A model generated the notes under the pieces. That model was given only the letters and a program-made list of their open reading frames with translations, was not told where the DNA came from and did no database searches. A stretch of DNA of 64,000 nucleotides from Propionicimonas sp. (GTDB lineage: Bacteria > Actinomycetota > Actinomycetes > Propionibacteriales > Propionibacteriaceae), in assembly GCF_029975155.1 (NCBI RefSeq), contig NZ_JARKPQ010000140.1, positions 16,195-80,194 on the forward strand, written 5' to 3'. Of this stretch, positions 27,289 to 34,790 are shown piece by piece. Within the stretch, counting starts at the first letter, position 1. Each line of letters opens with the position of its first letter. The translations under genes were made by a program, and so were the position numbers.

Positions 27289-27320
27289 GCTGGGGGTGCG
27301 TCACGCGGCGCACCCCCAGC
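27289..27320 (+). promoter_or_regulatory. Intercistronic hairpin between dppA and dppB
   Basis: GCTGGGGGTGCG and CGCACCCCCAGC form a 12-base perfect stem with an 8-base loop. It lies just after the binding-protein gene and ends 18 bases before the dppB start. Such hairpins often stabilise binding-protein mRNA or reduce read-through so that the lipoprotein is made in excess. Confidence 0.65.
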
Positions 27321-27338
27321 ACCTTGCGAGGAGATCGC

Positions 27339-28352
27339 GTGTTCTACTACATCGTCCGGCGGCTGGTGTCGGTCGTCGCCATGGTCTTCCTGATCACGGC
27401 CACCACCTTCGCGCTGTTCTACGCCTCGCCGATCGACCCGGCGCGGTACACCTGCGGGAAGAACTGCACGCCGACCATCCTCGAGGGCAACCGCAAGGCC
27501 CTGGGCTACGACGAGCCCGTGCTCGTCCAGTACGGCAAGTTCGTCTCCGGACTGTTCGTCGGCCGGGACTTCCCCAACAGCGAGGAACTGCGCGCCCAGT
27601 ACCCCGAACAGATCGTCCATTGCCCGGCCCCGTGCCTGGGCTACTCCGCCAACCAGCACCGCACGATCAACGAGATGGTGGCCGAGGCCTGGCCCATCTC
27701 CATCTCGATCGCCATCGGAGCGTTCACCCTGTGGATGCTCATCGGCGTCGGCGGCGGCATCGTTGCCGCCCTCAACAAGGGCCGATGGCCCGACCGCAGC
27801 ATCGTCGGGGCCGCGCTGGTCGGCTTCTCGCTGCCCACCTTCTTCGTCGGCCTCGTGCTGCTGACGTTCCCGGCCATCAAGTGGGGCTGGGTGCCGATCC
27901 CCAACTTCGTCCCGTTCACCGAGAATCCGTTCCGCTGGGCGCAGAACCTGATCCTGCCGTGGATCACGCTGGCGTTCTTCTTCGCCGCGAGCTACGTGCG
28001 ACTGACCCGCGCCTACATGATCGAGACCCTCAGCGAGGACTACATCCGCACCGCCAACGCCAAGGGCGTGGCGAAGTGGCCGGTGATCTTCCGGCACGGT
28101 CTGCGGGCCGCCCTCACCCCGATCGTCACGGCCGCCGGCCTCGACCTGGGCGGCCTGCTGGGCGGCGCCATCATCACCGAGAGCGTGTTCTCGATGCACG
28201 GCCTGGGGTACCTGGCCGTCCACTCGGTGACCAACATGGACCTGCCGACGATCGTCGCGATGGTGATGATCGTCTCCAGCTTCATCGTGATCGCCAACAT
28301 GCTCGTGGACATCGCCTACGGCTTCATCGACCCGAGGGTGAAGGTGGCCTGA
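27339..28352 (+). CDS. dppB: Peptide ABC transporter permease (DppB/OppB type)
   Basis: A 337-residue permease starting at GTG (VFYYIVRRLVSVVAMVFLITATTF), five bases after GAGGAG. The first helix is followed by a long external loop with four cysteines (TCGKNCTPT and HCPAPC), an unusual feature that could form disulfides. Five further helices and the EAA loop 'TANAKGVAKWPVIFRHGLRAAL' complete the fold. Its TGA overlaps the ATG of dppD. Confidence 0.93.
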   Translation: MFYYIVRRLVSVVAMVFLITATTFALFYASPIDPARYTCGKNCTPTILEGNRKALGYDEPVLVQYGKFVSGLFVGRDFPNSEELRAQYPEQIVHCPAPCLGYSANQHRTINEMVAEAWPISISIAIGAFTLWMLIGVGGGIVAALNKGRWPDRSIVGAALVGFSLPTFFVGLVLLTFPAIKWGWVPIPNFVPFTENPFRWAQNLILPWITLAFFFAASYVRLTRAYMIETLSEDYIRTANAKGVAKWPVIFRHGLRAALTPIVTAAGLDLGGLLGGAIITESVFSMHGLGYLAVHSVTNMDLPTIVAMVMIVSSFIVIANMLVDIAYGFIDPRVKVA

Positions 28353-29371
28353 TGGAAAAGTTCCTGCAAGTCAACGACCTGAAGGTCCACTTCCCGACCG
28401 ACGACGGCGTGGTCAAGGCCGTGGACGGGCTGACGTTCGACCTGGCCAAGGGCAAGACCCTCGGCATCGTCGGCGAGTCCGGCTCCGGCAAGTCGGTCAC
28501 GTCGCTGGCCATCATGGGTCTGCACCGCGGGTCGCGCGCCCGGATCAGCGGCGAGATCCTCCTGGACGGCCAGGACCTGACGAAGGTCTCGGACGAGGAA
28601 CTGCGCAGCCTCCGCGGCCGCAAGCTGGCGATGATCTTCCAGGATCCGCTGTCCGCGATGCACCCGTACTACACCGTGGGACAGCAGCTGACCGAGGCGA
28701 TCCGCGTTCACGAGAACGTGTCGAAGCAGGCCGCACGCACCACGGTGATCGAGATGCTCGCCCGGGTGGGGATCCCGAACCCCAACAAGCGGGTGGACCA
28801 GTACCCGCACGAGTTCTCCGGTGGCATGCGGCAGCGGGCGATGATCGCGATGGCCCTGATCAACAACCCCGAACTGCTGATCGCGGACGAGCCCACCACC
28901 GCGCTCGACGTGACTGTGCAGGCGCAGATCCTCGACCTGATGCGCGACCTGCAGGCCGAGTTCGGCTCGGCGATCATCATGATCACCCACGACCTCGGCG
29001 TGGTCGCGGAGATCGCGGACGACGTGCTGGTCATGTACGGCGGCAAGTGCGTGGAGTACGCCGAGGTCGACGACGCCTTCCATCAGCCCGACCACCCCTA
29101 CACCTGGGGGCTGCTGACCTCGATGCCCCGGCTGGACCGGCTCAAGCAGGAGCGGCTGGTCCCGGTGGCCGGCAACCCGCCGTCCCTGATCAACATCCCG
29201 CCGGGGTGCGCCTTCCACCCACGCTGCGCGTTCCGGGAGTTCTCCTCCGTCGCCTGCGACCAGGTGGTGCCGGAGCTGGTCGAGTCGTATCCCAAGCACG
29301 ACTCCCGATGCCACATTCCGGTGCCCAAGCGGGCGGAACTCTTCACCGAGCAGATCGCTCCGAGGCTTTAG
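28352..29371 (+). CDS. dppD: Peptide ABC transporter ATPase DppD
   Basis: A 339-residue ATPase. Walker A GESGSGKS, Q-loop 'MIFQDPLSAMHPYYTVG', signature 'YPHEFSGGMRQRAMIAMAL', Walker B 'ELLIADEPTTALD' and switch His 'MITHDLGV' are intact. The C-terminal extension with CAFHPRCAFREFSSVAC resembles the iron-sulfur/cysteine motif of peptide-type ATPases. It starts at the ATG that shares its A with the dppB stop and lies ten bases before dppF. Confidence 0.95.
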   Translation: MEKFLQVNDLKVHFPTDDGVVKAVDGLTFDLAKGKTLGIVGESGSGKSVTSLAIMGLHRGSRARISGEILLDGQDLTKVSDEELRSLRGRKLAMIFQDPLSAMHPYYTVGQQLTEAIRVHENVSKQAARTTVIEMLARVGIPNPNKRVDQYPHEFSGGMRQRAMIAMALINNPELLIADEPTTALDVTVQAQILDLMRDLQAEFGSAIIMITHDLGVVAEIADDVLVMYGGKCVEYAEVDDAFHQPDHPYTWGLLTSMPRLDRLKQERLVPVAGNPPSLINIPPGCAFHPRCAFREFSSVACDQVVPELVESYPKHDSRCHIPVPKRAELFTEQIAPRL

Positions 29372-29380
29372 GAGGAACCC

Positions 29381-30361
29381 GTGAGCCTGCTCGCTGTCAC
29401 AGACCTGAAGAAGTACTTCCCCACCTACAACCAGAAGCTCGTGCGCACCGAGGGCGCACCGGTGAAGGCCGTGGACGGACTGACGTTCAGCCTCGATGCC
29501 GGGGAGACCCTCGGCGTGGTGGGCGAGTCCGGCTGCGGCAAGTCCACGGCGGGCCGGACGGTGCTGCGGCTGCTGGAGCCCACCGGTGGCACGATCGAGT
29601 TCGAGGGACGCGACGTCACCAACCTCCAGGGCGAGGATCTGCGGAAGCTGCGCCGGCAGGTGCAGATGGTGTTCCAGGACCCGTACGGCTCGCTGAACCC
29701 GCGCCATCCGGTGGGGGCGATCATCGCGGCACCGTTCGAGATCCAGGGCGTCAAGCCGGCCGGCGGGGTGAAGCAGGCCGTCCAGGAGCTGATGGAACGG
29801 GTCGGCCTCAACCCCGAGCACTACAACCGCTACCCGCACGAGTTCTCCGGTGGCCAGCGGCAGCGGATCGGCGTCGCCCGCGCCGTGGCGCTGAAGCCGA
29901 AGCTGGTGGTCTGCGACGAGCCGGTCTCCGCGCTGGACGTGTCCATCCAGGCGCAGGTGATCAACCTGCTGGAGGACATTCAGGCCGAGCAGAACCTCGC
30001 CTACGTGTTCATCGCGCACGATCTGAGCGTGGTGCGGCACATCTCCGACCGCGTGATGGTGATGTACCTCGGCAAGATGATGGAGGTCGCCGACCGCGAC
30101 ACCCTCTACGAGCGGCCGATGCACCCGTACACGCAGGCGCTGATGTCCGCCGTCCCCGTGCCGGAGCCGCGGCGCGGCCGCGACCGGATCCTGCTCAGCG
30201 GTGACCTGCCCAGCCCACAGAACCCGCCGTCCGGCTGCGTGTTCCGGACGCGCTGCCCGATCGCGACCGAGCGCTGCGCCGTCGAGGTGCCGCTGCCGAC
30301 CGAGGTCGAGCCCGGCCACCAGGTCGCCTGTCACTACCCCGCCGTCCGCGCGGTCCTCTGA
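29381..30361 (+). CDS. dppF: Peptide ABC transporter ATPase DppF
   Basis: A 326-residue ATPase, partner of DppD. Walker A GESGCGKST, 'MVFQDPYGSLNPRHPVG', signature 'YPHEFSGGQRQRIGVARAV', Walker B 'LVVCDEPVSALD' and 'FIAHDLSVV' are present. The C-terminal oligopeptide motif has CVFRTRCPIATERCAVEVP. It is the last gene of the operon; a 27-base perfect inverted repeat begins six bases after its stop. Confidence 0.95.
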   Translation: MSLLAVTDLKKYFPTYNQKLVRTEGAPVKAVDGLTFSLDAGETLGVVGESGCGKSTAGRTVLRLLEPTGGTIEFEGRDVTNLQGEDLRKLRRQVQMVFQDPYGSLNPRHPVGAIIAAPFEIQGVKPAGGVKQAVQELMERVGLNPEHYNRYPHEFSGGQRQRIGVARAVALKPKLVVCDEPVSALDVSIQAQVINLLEDIQAEQNLAYVFIAHDLSVVRHISDRVMVMYLGKMMEVADRDTLYERPMHPYTQALMSAVPVPEPRRGRDRILLSGDLPSPQNPPSGCVFRTRCPIATERCAVEVPLPTEVEPGHQVACHYPAVRAVL

Positions 30362-30366
30362 CCTGA

Positions 30367-30425
30367 GTGAACGGGAATGGGACCTGTCCCCGGCCAACCC
30401 GGGGACAGGTCCCATTCCCGTTCAC
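30367..30425. repeat. Perfect 27-base inverted repeat (ggggacaggtccc family)
   Basis: The arms 'gtgaacgggaatgggacc...' and its exact complement flank a five-base spacer (59 bases in all). This is the most symmetrical copy of the dispersed 'gaacgg-aa-gggaca ggtccc' family in the window. It is placed to terminate the peptide ABC operon. Confidence 0.85.
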
Positions 30426-30467
30426 CGGGTCGCTAGACTCCGGGCCAGGATCCTCGAGGAGGCGACG

Positions 30468-30761
30468 ATGCACCAGATCGACCTGATCGCCACGATTCCG
30501 GTGCCGGCTGACCGGCTGGCCGCGGCGTCCGCGCTGCTGCTGGAGTACGGCGAGGTCGTCCGCGCCGAGCCCGGGAACCTACGGTTCGAGGCCTACCTGG
30601 ACGGCGACGGCGGCGCGATGGTCGTCGTGGAGCGCTATCGGGACGCGGCGGCGTTCGAGGCCCACCTCAGCGATCCGGCGAACGCCACCTTCAACGCGAA
30701 GCTCGCGGACGTGCTGGACGGCGGCGGCTCCACGCTGCAGATGCTCGAACTGCTGGGCTGA
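30468..30761 (+). CDS. ABM-domain (antibiotic biosynthesis monooxygenase-like) protein
   Basis: A 97-residue single-domain protein of the dimeric ferredoxin-like ABM/YgiN fold. It begins MHQIDLIATIPVPADRL, with 'VVRAEPGNLRFEAYLDGDGGAMVVVERYRD' and 'FEAHLSDPANATFNAKLADVL', the usual strand-helix order. GAGGAGG precedes the ATG. Relatives act as small monooxygenases or as detoxifying/quinone-handling proteins; nothing here narrows it. Confidence 0.82.
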   Translation: MHQIDLIATIPVPADRLAAASALLLEYGEVVRAEPGNLRFEAYLDGDGGAMVVVERYRDAAAFEAHLSDPANATFNAKLADVLDGGGSTLQMLELLG

Positions 30762-30771
30762 GCGTCCGGGC

Positions 30772-31674
30772 TCAGGCCTTCGCCGCCCGCTCCGCCTCCG
30801 CGTTGATCTCCGCGCCGAGCAGCACGGCGTAACTGGTGATCCACAGCCACAGCAGCAGCACGATGACCCCGGCGAGGGCGCCGTACGTCTTCGCGTAGTT
30901 GCCGAAGAGCGTCACGTAGAGCGAGAAGCCGACACTGGCGAGCAGCCACAACACGGTCGCGACGACCGCGCCGGCCGACGCCCAGCGGAACGTCGGCGCG
31001 TCCCGGTCGGGAGCGACCCGGTAGAGCACGGCCAACGCGCCCATCACCAGGACGGCGACCAGCACCCAGCGCACTGCCTCGGCCAGCCAGCGCCAGCCGC
31101 CGCCGAGACCGACCACCTCGAGGACCACCGGCACACCGGCGACGAGCGCCATCAGCACGACCATGAACACGACGGCTCCGACGGTGAGGCCGAGCGCGAC
31201 CAGCTTCTCCTTCACGAAGCCGCGCGTGCGCTGCTCGTCGTAGGCGATGTTGATCGCCGTGACCAGGTTGCCCACACCGCCGGACGCGCTCCACAGCGCC
31301 ACCACCAGGCTCAGCGCGAGGCCCCAGCCGAGCCCCTGCGCCGGGGCCGAGGCCAGCTGCCGCAGCTGGGTCTCCAGCAGCGTCCGCGCCTCTGCGGGCA
31401 GCGAACTGGTGAGGTTGCCGAGCTGTCCGGAGATGGTGGCCGGGTCCGCGATCAGTCCGTAGACGAGCGTCAACGCGATCAGCGCGGGGAACAGGGCGAG
31501 GAAGCCGAAGAAGGCCACGCCGGCGGCGAGCAGCGGCACCTGGTCCGCGGACGACTCCTTCCAGCCGCGGACGACGATCTGCCGCCAGCCGCGCGGCGGG
31601 AGCTCCGTCGGGGAGTCGGCCGGGACGACGGGGACGGGACGGCTACGGTCGCGGGGCTGCGAGGTGCTGGACAT
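30772..31674 (-). CDS. YihY/BrkB-family inner-membrane protein
   Basis: A 300-residue membrane protein of the YihY (formerly 'ribonuclease BN') family. After a Pro-rich N-terminus come six membrane segments, including 'QVPLLAAGVAFFGFLALFPALIALTLVYGL' and 'AGAVVATVLWLLASVGFSLYVTLFG'. The signature 'YGALAGVIVLLLWLWITSYAVLLGAEINAE' is at the C-terminus. It is convergent with the ABM gene, 10 bases away. Function in bacteria is unclear; it is not a nuclease. Confidence 0.9.
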   Translation of the reverse strand: MSSTSQPRDRSRPVPVVPADSPTELPPRGWRQIVVRGWKESSADQVPLLAAGVAFFGFLALFPALIALTLVYGLIADPATISGQLGNLTSSLPAEARTLLETQLRQLASAPAQGLGWGLALSLVVALWSASGGVGNLVTAINIAYDEQRTRGFVKEKLVALGLTVGAVVFMVVLMALVAGVPVVLEVVGLGGGWRWLAEAVRWVLVAVLVMGALAVLYRVAPDRDAPTFRWASAGAVVATVLWLLASVGFSLYVTLFGNYAKTYGALAGVIVLLLWLWITSYAVLLGAEINAEAERAAKA

Positions 31675-31724
31675 GGGCCTTCGTTACCCCGACCCGCGCG
31701 GCCGCCAACCTGCCCGTGCCGTTG

Positions 31725-32088
31725 TGCGTGACGGCCGTCCCTCAGGGATCGCCATCCCGGCGGACGCCGGGACCTCCGGCGCCTGACTGGCAACGCAGGT
31801 CACGGGATCCCGGATCAAGCCCGGGATGACACCGGATCAAGCCCGGGATGACGACACGGCCGGGATCTCGCGACCCTGACCGCCAGCCTCGCCAGACGAC
31901 CTGGCCCTACCCACCGTCCTGACTGCAACAGCTACAACATGCCGCGAAGCCCGGCAGCCACGACTCACCTGTCATCCCGGCGGACGCCGGGACCCCCGGC
32001 GCCTGACTAGCGACTCAGCCATCGGGGATCCCGGGTCAAGCCCGGGATGACAGGTGAGGGAGCCGGGATGACAGGAAGGGGCGGGGGA
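31725..32088. repeat. Two copies of the 'gtcatcccggcg...cccgggatgac' element
   Basis: The 417-base gap between two minus-strand genes carries two full elements (about 31752-31845 and 31973-32072). Both have the left arm 'cccggcggacgccggga', a variable centre 'cggcgcctgact', and the right arm 'gggtcaagcccgggatgac'. A short 'cgtgacggccgtccctcagg' repeat piece lies at 31725. The middle stretch 31860-31970 is unique and shows no gene. Confidence 0.85.
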
Positions 32089-32091
32089 ACG

Positions 32092-32760
32092 TCAGCCGGT
32101 CTCGGAGTGGGGGGCGCCGACCGGCTTGGACTCCGGTGATCCGCGCTGGCGCAGGAAGACGGCGAAGATCGCCATCGAGCCCACGGCCAGCAGTTCCGAC
32201 TGCCAGTTCTGCAGCGTCCGGCCCCAGAAGTCGGGACTGAGCAGGTACGCGCCCAGCGACAGTGGGTCGAGCAGATCGCGCAGCCGCTCCTCGTTGTACG
32301 CCACCCGTCCGGTGACCGCCTGCGCGGCCCAGGAGAGCAGGAAGATCGTCGCCATCACCAGGGTCAGCGAGGCCGAGTACAGGCTGGCCAACCGCCCACC
32401 GGCACGAACGGGAGCCGGCGAGTCCGGCTCGGCGAACGCGCCCATCCGCTGTTCCCTCTCGTCGCCGAGACCCACGTCCTCCGGCTGCTTGGACTCCGAC
32501 GACCCACGCTGCACGAGCCAGACCGTGAGCAGGATGTAGAGGGTGAACTGCAGGTACTCCGACTGCCAGTTCTCGGCCACGTCCACCGCGAACGACGACG
32601 ACGTGACATAGCGCCACAGGTCGATCTCGGCCAGTCCCTCGGTGCGGGCTGCCTGGTTGTAGCCGGCGAGCCCGACCAACGCCTGCGCGATCAGCGTCGC
32701 GAGCAGCAGCAGACCGAAGACGATCGAGAGCGAGTTGTCCCGCAGACTCCAGCGTCTCAT
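32092..32760 (-). CDS. DUF6766-type membrane protein
   Basis: A 222-residue membrane protein with four segments in two similar halves: 'DNSLSIVFGLLLLATLIAQALVGLAGYN' plus 'NWQSEYLQFTLYILLTVWLVQRGS', then 'TLVMATIFLLSWAAQAVTGRVAYN' plus 'NWQSELLAVGSMAIFAVFLRQRGS'. The repeated NWQSE-x-LQ/LA and QRGS motifs show internal duplication. Its ATG overlaps the stop of the 30-residue gene upstream. The family occurs widely in actinobacteria and proteobacteria without a known function. Confidence 0.8.
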   Translation of the reverse strand: MRRWSLRDNSLSIVFGLLLLATLIAQALVGLAGYNQAARTEGLAEIDLWRYVTSSSFAVDVAENWQSEYLQFTLYILLTVWLVQRGSSESKQPEDVGLGDEREQRMGAFAEPDSPAPVRAGGRLASLYSASLTLVMATIFLLSWAAQAVTGRVAYNEERLRDLLDPLSLGAYLLSPDFWGRTLQNWQSELLAVGSMAIFAVFLRQRGSPESKPVGAPHSETG

Positions 32761-32849
32761 CGGGACGCGGCCCCGATCACGAACGCCGCGATCAGCACCG
32801 CGCCGATCATCGACAGGTAGGTGACGAAGAGCACCCTGGCCAGTTTCAC
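32757..32849 (-). CDS. 30-residue membrane micropeptide
   Basis: Too short for the ORF track. GTG start overlapping the stop of the upstream lipoprotein gene (GTGA), and stop overlapping the ATG of the DUF6766-type gene (ATGA). The product, VKLARVLFVTYLSMIGAVLI..., is one membrane helix with a basic N-terminus and ends in a short Arg-terminated tail. Perfect double overlap argues that it is translated. A role as a small subunit of the neighbouring membrane protein is inference. Confidence 0.65.
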   Translation of the reverse strand: MKLARVLFVTYLSMIGAVLIAAFVIGAASR

Positions 32850-33235
32850 GGTTCCACCTCACACTCGTAGGGCACTGCGGGATCGGGGTCGTCCCGGACG
32901 CAGCCGGCCGCGGTCACGCGCCAGCCGTCCGGGAAGTGGGCGAGGAAGAGCACCTGGTCCTCCAGCCGCACCTGGGCGCTCTCCCCGGCCACCTCCACCT
33001 GACGGACGCCGGTCGCCGTGGGCAGGTCGAGGGTGCCGAGCGCCTGCGCGCAGTCGGCGTCCGCGCGGTCAGCGACCGCTTCGGCCGTCTCGGGCGCCAG
33101 CAGTCCACAGGCCTCGGCCGGAGCGGCGCGGACGAAGGCCACGGCCGCCGCCACGGCATCGTCGGTGGCCACGTCGCCACACCCGGCCAGCAGCGCGAAC
33201 GCCAGCGAGCCGGCCGCGACACACCGTCCGCGCAC
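32846..33235 (-). CDS. Small secreted lipoprotein
   Basis: A 129-residue protein with an N-terminal signal and lipobox (SLAFALLAGC). The mature part has two Cys pairs (EACGLL...DADCAQAL and AAGCVRDDP...YECEVEP) and a short beta-rich domain (QVRLEDQVLFLAHFPDGWRVTAAGC). I start it at the GTG five bases after AAGGAGG; the track start overlaps that site. It heads a coupled unit with the micropeptide and the DUF6766-type protein, suggesting a membrane assembly of unknown role. Confidence 0.78.
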   Translation of the reverse strand: MRGRCVAAGSLAFALLAGCGDVATDDAVAAAVAFVRAAPAEACGLLAPETAEAVADRADADCAQALGTLDLPTATGVRQVEVAGESAQVRLEDQVLFLAHFPDGWRVTAAGCVRDDPDPAVPYECEVEP

Positions 33236-33348
33236 TCCCACCTCCTTCGTCGTGTGCCGCAGAAGTACCCGTCCGCCGCTCTGCTCTCACCGACGGGAGA
33301 TCGGCGGGGACGGGTTTGGGCCACCGGGACGAGGGGCAGTGGAAACCC

Positions 33349-34533
33349 ATGCGCGCAGTCACCTGGCAGGGCAAGGCGGACGTGCAGGTCACTGACGTCC
33401 CGGATCCGCGGATCGAGCAGCCGACGGACGTCGTGGTGAAGGTCTCGTCCACGGCGATCTGTGGTTCGGACCTGCACCTGTACGGCCCGCTCACCCCGTT
33501 CATGACTCCGGGCGACGTGCTCGGTCACGAGTTCATGGGCACCGTCGAGGAGGTGGGCACCGAGGTGGGCCGGCTGCGTCCGGGCGACCGGGTGGTGGTG
33601 CCGTTCACCATCTCGTGCGGGGTCTGCTTCATGTGCACCCACGGCCTGCAGTCGCAGTGCGAGACCACCCAGGTGACCGCGTTCGGGACGGGCGCAGCAC
33701 TGTTCGGCTACACCAAGCTCTACGGCCAGGTGCCGGGCGGGCAGGCGGAGTACGTCCGCGTCCCGCAGGCGCAGTACGGACCGATCAAGCTGCCGGAGAC
33801 CGGTCCCGACGAGCGCTGGCTCTTCCTCTCCGACATCCTGCCGACCGCGTGGCAGGCGGTGAAGTACACCGACATCCAGCCCGGGGACACGGTGGCTGTC
33901 GTCGGGCTGGGCCCGGTCGGTCAGCTGGCCACCCGGTGCGCGTGGCAACAGGGTGCCGCACGCGTGCTCGGGGTCGACCTCGTGCCGGAGCGGCTCGCCA
34001 TGGCCGAGACCCATGCCGTGGAGGTGATCGACGCGTCGCGCGTGGACGACGTGGCGGCGGCGATCCGCGAGCTGACGCGGGGTCGCGGTGCCGACCGGAC
34101 GATCGACGCCGTCGGCATGGAGGCGCACGGCTCGCCGGTGGCCGAGACGGCGGCGAACGTGGTCACCTCGATGCCGAAACCGGTCGCGTCCGCGCTGATG
34201 CAGAGCGTCGGGGTTGACCGGCTCGCCGCGCTGGAGACGGCGCTGGACGCCGTGCGCCGGGGTGGGACGGTGTCACTGTCCGGCGTGTACGGCGGCGCCG
34301 CGGACCCGCTCAACCTGATGAGGCTGTTCGACAAGCAGGTGACGATCCGGATGGGCCAGGCGAACGTCCGCCGCTGGAGCGACGAGCTGTTCGACCTGCT
34401 CTACGCCGACGATGACCTGTTCGGCGTGGAAACCCTGCCCAGTCACCACCTGCCGCTGGAGGACGCGCCGGACGCCTACCGCAAGTTCCGCGACAAGGAA
34501 GACGGCTACATCAAGGTCGTGCTGCGCCCCTGA
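33349..34533 (+). CDS. Zinc-dependent alcohol dehydrogenase (MDR family)
   Basis: A 394-residue medium-chain dehydrogenase. Catalytic-zinc motifs are ICGSDLHLY and GHEFMGTVEEVG. The structural-zinc loop appears altered (SCGVCFMCTHGLQSQCE), keeping four cysteines. The NAD(P)-binding fold has 'VAVVGLGPVGQLATRCAWQQG'. It resembles the glutathione-independent formaldehyde/threonine dehydrogenase subgroup. The start is the ATG of MRAVTWQGKADVQV. It is divergent from the lipoprotein gene, and repeats follow it. Confidence 0.9.
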   Translation: MRAVTWQGKADVQVTDVPDPRIEQPTDVVVKVSSTAICGSDLHLYGPLTPFMTPGDVLGHEFMGTVEEVGTEVGRLRPGDRVVVPFTISCGVCFMCTHGLQSQCETTQVTAFGTGAALFGYTKLYGQVPGGQAEYVRVPQAQYGPIKLPETGPDERWLFLSDILPTAWQAVKYTDIQPGDTVAVVGLGPVGQLATRCAWQQGAARVLGVDLVPERLAMAETHAVEVIDASRVDDVAAAIRELTRGRGADRTIDAVGMEAHGSPVAETAANVVTSMPKPVASALMQSVGVDRLAALETALDAVRRGGTVSLSGVYGGAADPLNLMRLFDKQVTIRMGQANVRRWSDELFDLLYADDDLFGVETLPSHHLPLEDAPDAYRKFRDKEDGYIKVVLRP

Positions 34534-34539
34534 GTTCTC

Positions 34540-34790
34540 CCGTCATCCCGGGCTTCGACTGAGTTCTCCGTCATCCCGGGCTCCGACCCGGGATCCCCGA
34601 ACAGTCCCCACACCGACTCACGGGATCCCGGCATCCGCCGGGATGACACGACGAGAGACCACCCCAAACCGTCATCCCGGGCCGGGATGACAACGAGAGA
34701 CCACCCCAAGCCGTCATCCCGGGCTCCGACCCGGGATCCCCGAACGGTCCCTACACGGACTCACCGGATCCCGGCGTCCGCCGGGATGAC
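34540..34790. repeat. Dispersed palindromic repeats entering the GTPase gene
   Basis: At least two copies of 'gtcatcccgggctccgacccgggatcccc...ggatcccggcgtccgccgggatgac' lie here. The last copy overlaps the final codons and the stop of the minus-strand GTPase gene. No separate gene is present. Confidence 0.85.
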
